A stretch of 64,000 nucleotides of DNA, taken from contig JBMNKK010000003.1 in the NCBI GenBank assembly GCA_050952125.1, positions 62,001 to 126,000 on the forward strand, given 5' to 3'. This stretch comes from UBA3951 sp050952125 (GTDB lineage Bacteria; Bacillota; Sulfobacillia; Fermentithermobacillales; Fermentithermobacillaceae). Each line of letters starts with the position of its first letter. The first letter of the stretch is position 1. The notes under the pieces are model-generated. The model was not told the origin of the DNA, searched no databases, and saw only the letters and a list, made by a program, of their open reading frames with translations. Positions 61,847 through 64,000 of the stretch are shown one piece after another. The position numbers and the translations under genes are program-made.

Positions 61847-62784
61847 CAACCGACGCGAGAGAAGTACTGATAGACATCGAGAACCTTAGGGTTGAGTTCA
61901 AAGTTCGCGGCAGCAGACCCTTTGTAGCCGTAAGGGACGTTTCGTTCCAGATCTACAAGGGGGAAACGTTCGGCCTGGTCGGCGAGACGGGCTCGGGAAA
62001 AACCACCATAGGCAGGGCGATCATCAGGATCAATGAGACTGCCGCCGGGACCATCAAGTTCCGCGGTCAGCAGATAAACGGCCTGGTCTCCAAGGAAGTC
62101 GACCGTATGGTGACCCAGAAAATCCAGATGATCTTCCAAGACCCCATGGCCTCTCTCAACGAGCGCGCCAAAGTGGACTACATCGTTTCCGAGGGCCTGT
62201 ACAATACGAAGAACTACAAGGATGAGGCCGACCGCGTAGCCAAAGTGGAGAAAGCCCTACTGGAAGTGGGCCTGCTCCCCGAGTTCGCGTCGCGTTTCCC
62301 CCACGAGTTCTCAGGCGGACAGAGGCAGCGAATCGGGATAGCGAGAGCGCTCATCATGGAGCCCGAGTTTGTCATAGCCGACGAGCCCATATCGTCGCTG
62401 GACGTGTCCATCAGGGCCCAGGTGCTGAATCTGTTGTCAGCGCTGCAGAAAGAGAAAGGGCTTACCTACCTCTTCATCTCCCACGACCTCTCGGTGGTCC
62501 GGTTCATCGCCGACCGTGTAGCGGTAATCCACAAGGGCGTTATAGTGGAACTGGCGGAGACTGAAGAGCTGTTCAGGATGCCGCTTCACCCGTACACGCG
62601 GGCTCTCCTATCGGCGATTCCCACGCCTGACCCGAGAATTGAGCGGGAGAAGACGGTGTTGGTGTACGATCCCACGTGTCACGATTACTCGAAAGATAAG
62701 CCCAAGTGGGTGGAGATTCGAGAGGGACACTTCGTTATGGGCAATGACGCGGAACTGGCGCAGTACAGGGCGATGCTCCAATGA
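61843..62784 (+). CDS. oppF: Oligopeptide ABC transporter ATPase OppF
   Basis: 313-aa ABC ATPase pairing with OppD. Walker A GETGSGKT at 47-54, Q loop in QMIFQDPMASL, signature FSGGQRQRIGIARAL, Walker B FVIADEPISSLDV and HPYTRALLSAIP at the C-terminus. ATG start overlapping oppD; last gene of the operon before a terminator. Confidence 0.94.
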   Translation: MTTDAREVLIDIENLRVEFKVRGSRPFVAVRDVSFQIYKGETFGLVGETGSGKTTIGRAIIRINETAAGTIKFRGQQINGLVSKEVDRMVTQKIQMIFQDPMASLNERAKVDYIVSEGLYNTKNYKDEADRVAKVEKALLEVGLLPEFASRFPHEFSGGQRQRIGIARALIMEPEFVIADEPISSLDVSIRAQVLNLLSALQKEKGLTYLFISHDLSVVRFIADRVAVIHKGVIVELAETEELFRMPLHPYTRALLSAIPTPDPRIEREKTVLVYDPTCHDYSKDKPKWVEIREGHFVMGNDAELAQYRAMLQ

Positions 62785-62823
62785 CTAACCGTCAATAGAG
62801 AACGGTAGATAGTACCGCGAGCT

Positions 62824-62880
62824 GAAGGCCGGCCCCGGGATGCTTTGGGGTCGGCCTTCGATTGTCTCCAATCGTCTTTT
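62824..62880 (+). terminator. Tandem hairpins ending the opp operon
   Basis: First stem: 62824-62836 with 62847-62859 (GAAGGCCG arm, 13 pairs including one G-T). Second stem: CGATTG (62859-62864) with CAATCG (62869-62874), followed by TCTTTT. The second is a plausible intrinsic terminator; the two share a base, so they may be alternatives. Confidence 0.65.
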
Positions 62881-63129
62881 GTCACCATCGGAAAGACTCC
62901 AATCGTCCGCCGCCCTACCCTATTTGCCTGTTGCCCGTTGGCCCGATTGCTCATCTTCGATGATGAGTAAGCCTCTTAACTGGTTCGAAAGTGATGAATA
63001 ACCAGCATAAACCCAAAAATCCGATAAGTCCAAAAGGGATTCCTATAGTGTGCGTTGAATAGGCGATCCGATGCGGCGAGAAGCCGCGAGACATCATTTG
63101 AAAAGCCAATATCAACGAGGAGGGTAAGC
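62881..63129 (+). promoter_or_regulatory. Leader of the second binding-protein gene
   Basis: The 345-bp gap after oppF holds the terminator above, then a TATAGT (63044-63049) that could be a -10, a GCGGC/GCCGC hairpin (63073-63087), and GAGGAGGG (63117-63124) as ribosome-binding site. No ORF of note. Confidence 0.35.
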
Positions 63130-64000
63130 ATGAAGAGACTCATAGCTGCGGTGTTGCTTATGTTCATGGCGGCCAGTTTTGCCGCCTGCGGGCAACAGGC
63201 TGAGCCGCCGCCACCGGTTAGCAAGCTGAGAGAGTCGGAAGACTACAACGCTGTGTATTCCAGCGAGCTTACCGGCATCAACTACTTGGTGACCAGTACC
63301 ACACTGGAATTCGGCGTAGCCGCCAACTGCGTCGACGGGCTGGTCGAACACAACCATCTCGGCATCATCCAACCCGCTCTTGCTGAGAGCTGGACCGTCA
63401 GCGACGACGGCCTTGTCTGGACCTTCAAGATCAGGCCGGGCGTCAAGTGGGTGACATGGGAAGGCGAGGAGTATGCCGAGGTTAAGGCGCAGGACTGGGT
63501 CGATGCCCACAAGTACGGCTTCAACCCGGCCAACGCCTCGAAAAACGCCAATGTGGTCTATGAAGCCGTGAAGAACGGCAAGGCGTATTACGACGGCGAG
63601 ATCACCGATTGGAACGAGGTCGGTATCAAGGCGCTCGACGACTACACCCTGCAGTACACTCTGAACCGCCCCATCCCCTACTTCCTGACGATGCTTACTT
63701 ACGTTTCTTTCCTTCCTGTTAACGGCCAGTTCCTGGCCGAAGTGGGAGACAAGTTTGGCACTGATCATAAGAACATACTCTACAACGGGGCATACATCAT
63801 CTCAGAGTGGGAGCCTCAGAACTTCCGCACCATGGTAAAGAACGAGAAGTACTGGGATGCGGACAACATCCACATCAAGAGGATGAACTACCGGTACAAC
63901 AAGGAAGCCTCCACCTTGGGTCCCGACCTGTTCTTGCAGGGCGAGATCAGCTCTACCGGTATTTCGACCGCCATCTTGAACGACTGGCTGAACGATCCGG
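63130..64000 (+). CDS. Second peptide-binding lipoprotein, cut by window edge
   Basis: At least 290 residues of a family 5 solute-binding protein, open to the last base. Lipobox SFAAC with acylated Cys20. It is clearly related to the first binding protein: both have AESWT..DDGL.WTFKIR, KALDDYTL..TL..P.PYFL.MLTY and LAE.GD.FGT. Probably a paralogue that widens the peptide range of the same permease, or the first gene of a second transporter beyond the window. ATG 63130 follows GAGGAGGG. Confidence 0.9.
   Translation, partial: MKRLIAAVLLMFMAASFAACGQQAEPPPPVSKLRESEDYNAVYSSELTGINYLVTSTTLEFGVAANCVDGLVEHNHLGIIQPALAESWTVSDDGLVWTFKIRPGVKWVTWEGEEYAEVKAQDWVDAHKYGFNPANASKNANVVYEAVKNGKAYYDGEITDWNEVGIKALDDYTLQYTLNRPIPYFLTMLTYVSFLPVNGQFLAEVGDKFGTDHKNILYNGAYIISEWEPQNFRTMVKNEKYWDADNIHIKRMNYRYNKEASTLGPDLFLQGEISSTGISTAILNDWLNDP

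Noticed and set aside
1..64000. Mobile elements, prophage or defence genes
   Set aside because: No transposase, integrase, phage structural, toxin-antitoxin or CRISPR-associated protein was recognisable in the window.

Overview
The window is about 58-60% GC by eye, densely coding and mostly plus-strand. It looks like chromosome of an anaerobic, endospore-forming Firmicute (Bacillota) outside the classical Bacilli. Evidence: spoIIGA-sigE-sigG-spoIIR, spoIID, yunB, bofC, a PASTA-domain SpoVD-type PBP, DUF881/DUF1290 genes in the division cluster, a meso-DAP-type MurE, ferredoxin-dependent 2-oxoacid oxidoreductase, and Gram-positive-type lipoprotein peptide transporters. TTG and GTG starts are very common. 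Genus and class cannot be fixed from the sequence alone.

Layout. 1-5655: 3' part of mutS2, a convergent class A PBP, and tyrS, which carries an apparent one-base frameshift. 5751-15635: yunB, nadE, yebC, bofC, ruvC-ruvA-ruvB, queH, a DUF2905 gene, spoIID, queA, tgt, yajC (recombination, queuosine tRNA modification, sporulation). 15831-23843: a catabolic block with a GntR regulator, korDABC-type 2-oxoacid:ferredoxin oxidoreductase, Glu/Leu dehydrogenase, methylmalonyl-CoA mutase large subunit, methylmalonyl-CoA epimerase and an amidohydrolase. Together these could carry glutamate through 2-oxoglutarate, succinyl-CoA and methylmalonyl-CoA towards propionyl-CoA.

24285-40240: the division and cell-wall cluster mraZ-rsmH-ftsL-spoVD/ftsI-murE-murF-mraY-ftsW-murG-murC-murA-ftsQ-DUF881-sbp-ftsZ. 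murD, murB and ftsA are absent from it. A three-repeat MraZ box overlaps the mraZ start. 40355-46645: the sigma-E/sigma-G cassette with its SpoIIR signal gene, then a ylmC-like gene, a HlyD-type protein, yggS and divIVA, with no sepF between. 46728-55510: miscellaneous metabolism and housekeeping, including an Asp/Glu racemase, YtcJ-like amidohydrolase, a DUF1461 membrane protein, a double P-loop ATPase, hisC, a DUF5665 gene, a DksA/TraR zinc finger, lspA, rluD and pyrE.

55511-56705: about 1.2 kb without a recognisable gene, holding several hairpins, a tandem 11-bp repeat and a few tiny ORFs, two of them behind good Shine-Dalgarno sequences. 56706-64000: an oligopeptide ABC transporter (SBP-permease-permease-ATPase-ATPase) followed by a second, related SBP gene that runs off the window. 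Peptide import plus the glutamate/propionate block fits a peptide- or amino-acid-fermenting lifestyle. I found no phage, insertion sequence, CRISPR array, defence island, rRNA or tRNA. The best candidates for something undescribed are the 1.2-kb region before the opp operon and the start-site hairpins at bofC and ylmC.
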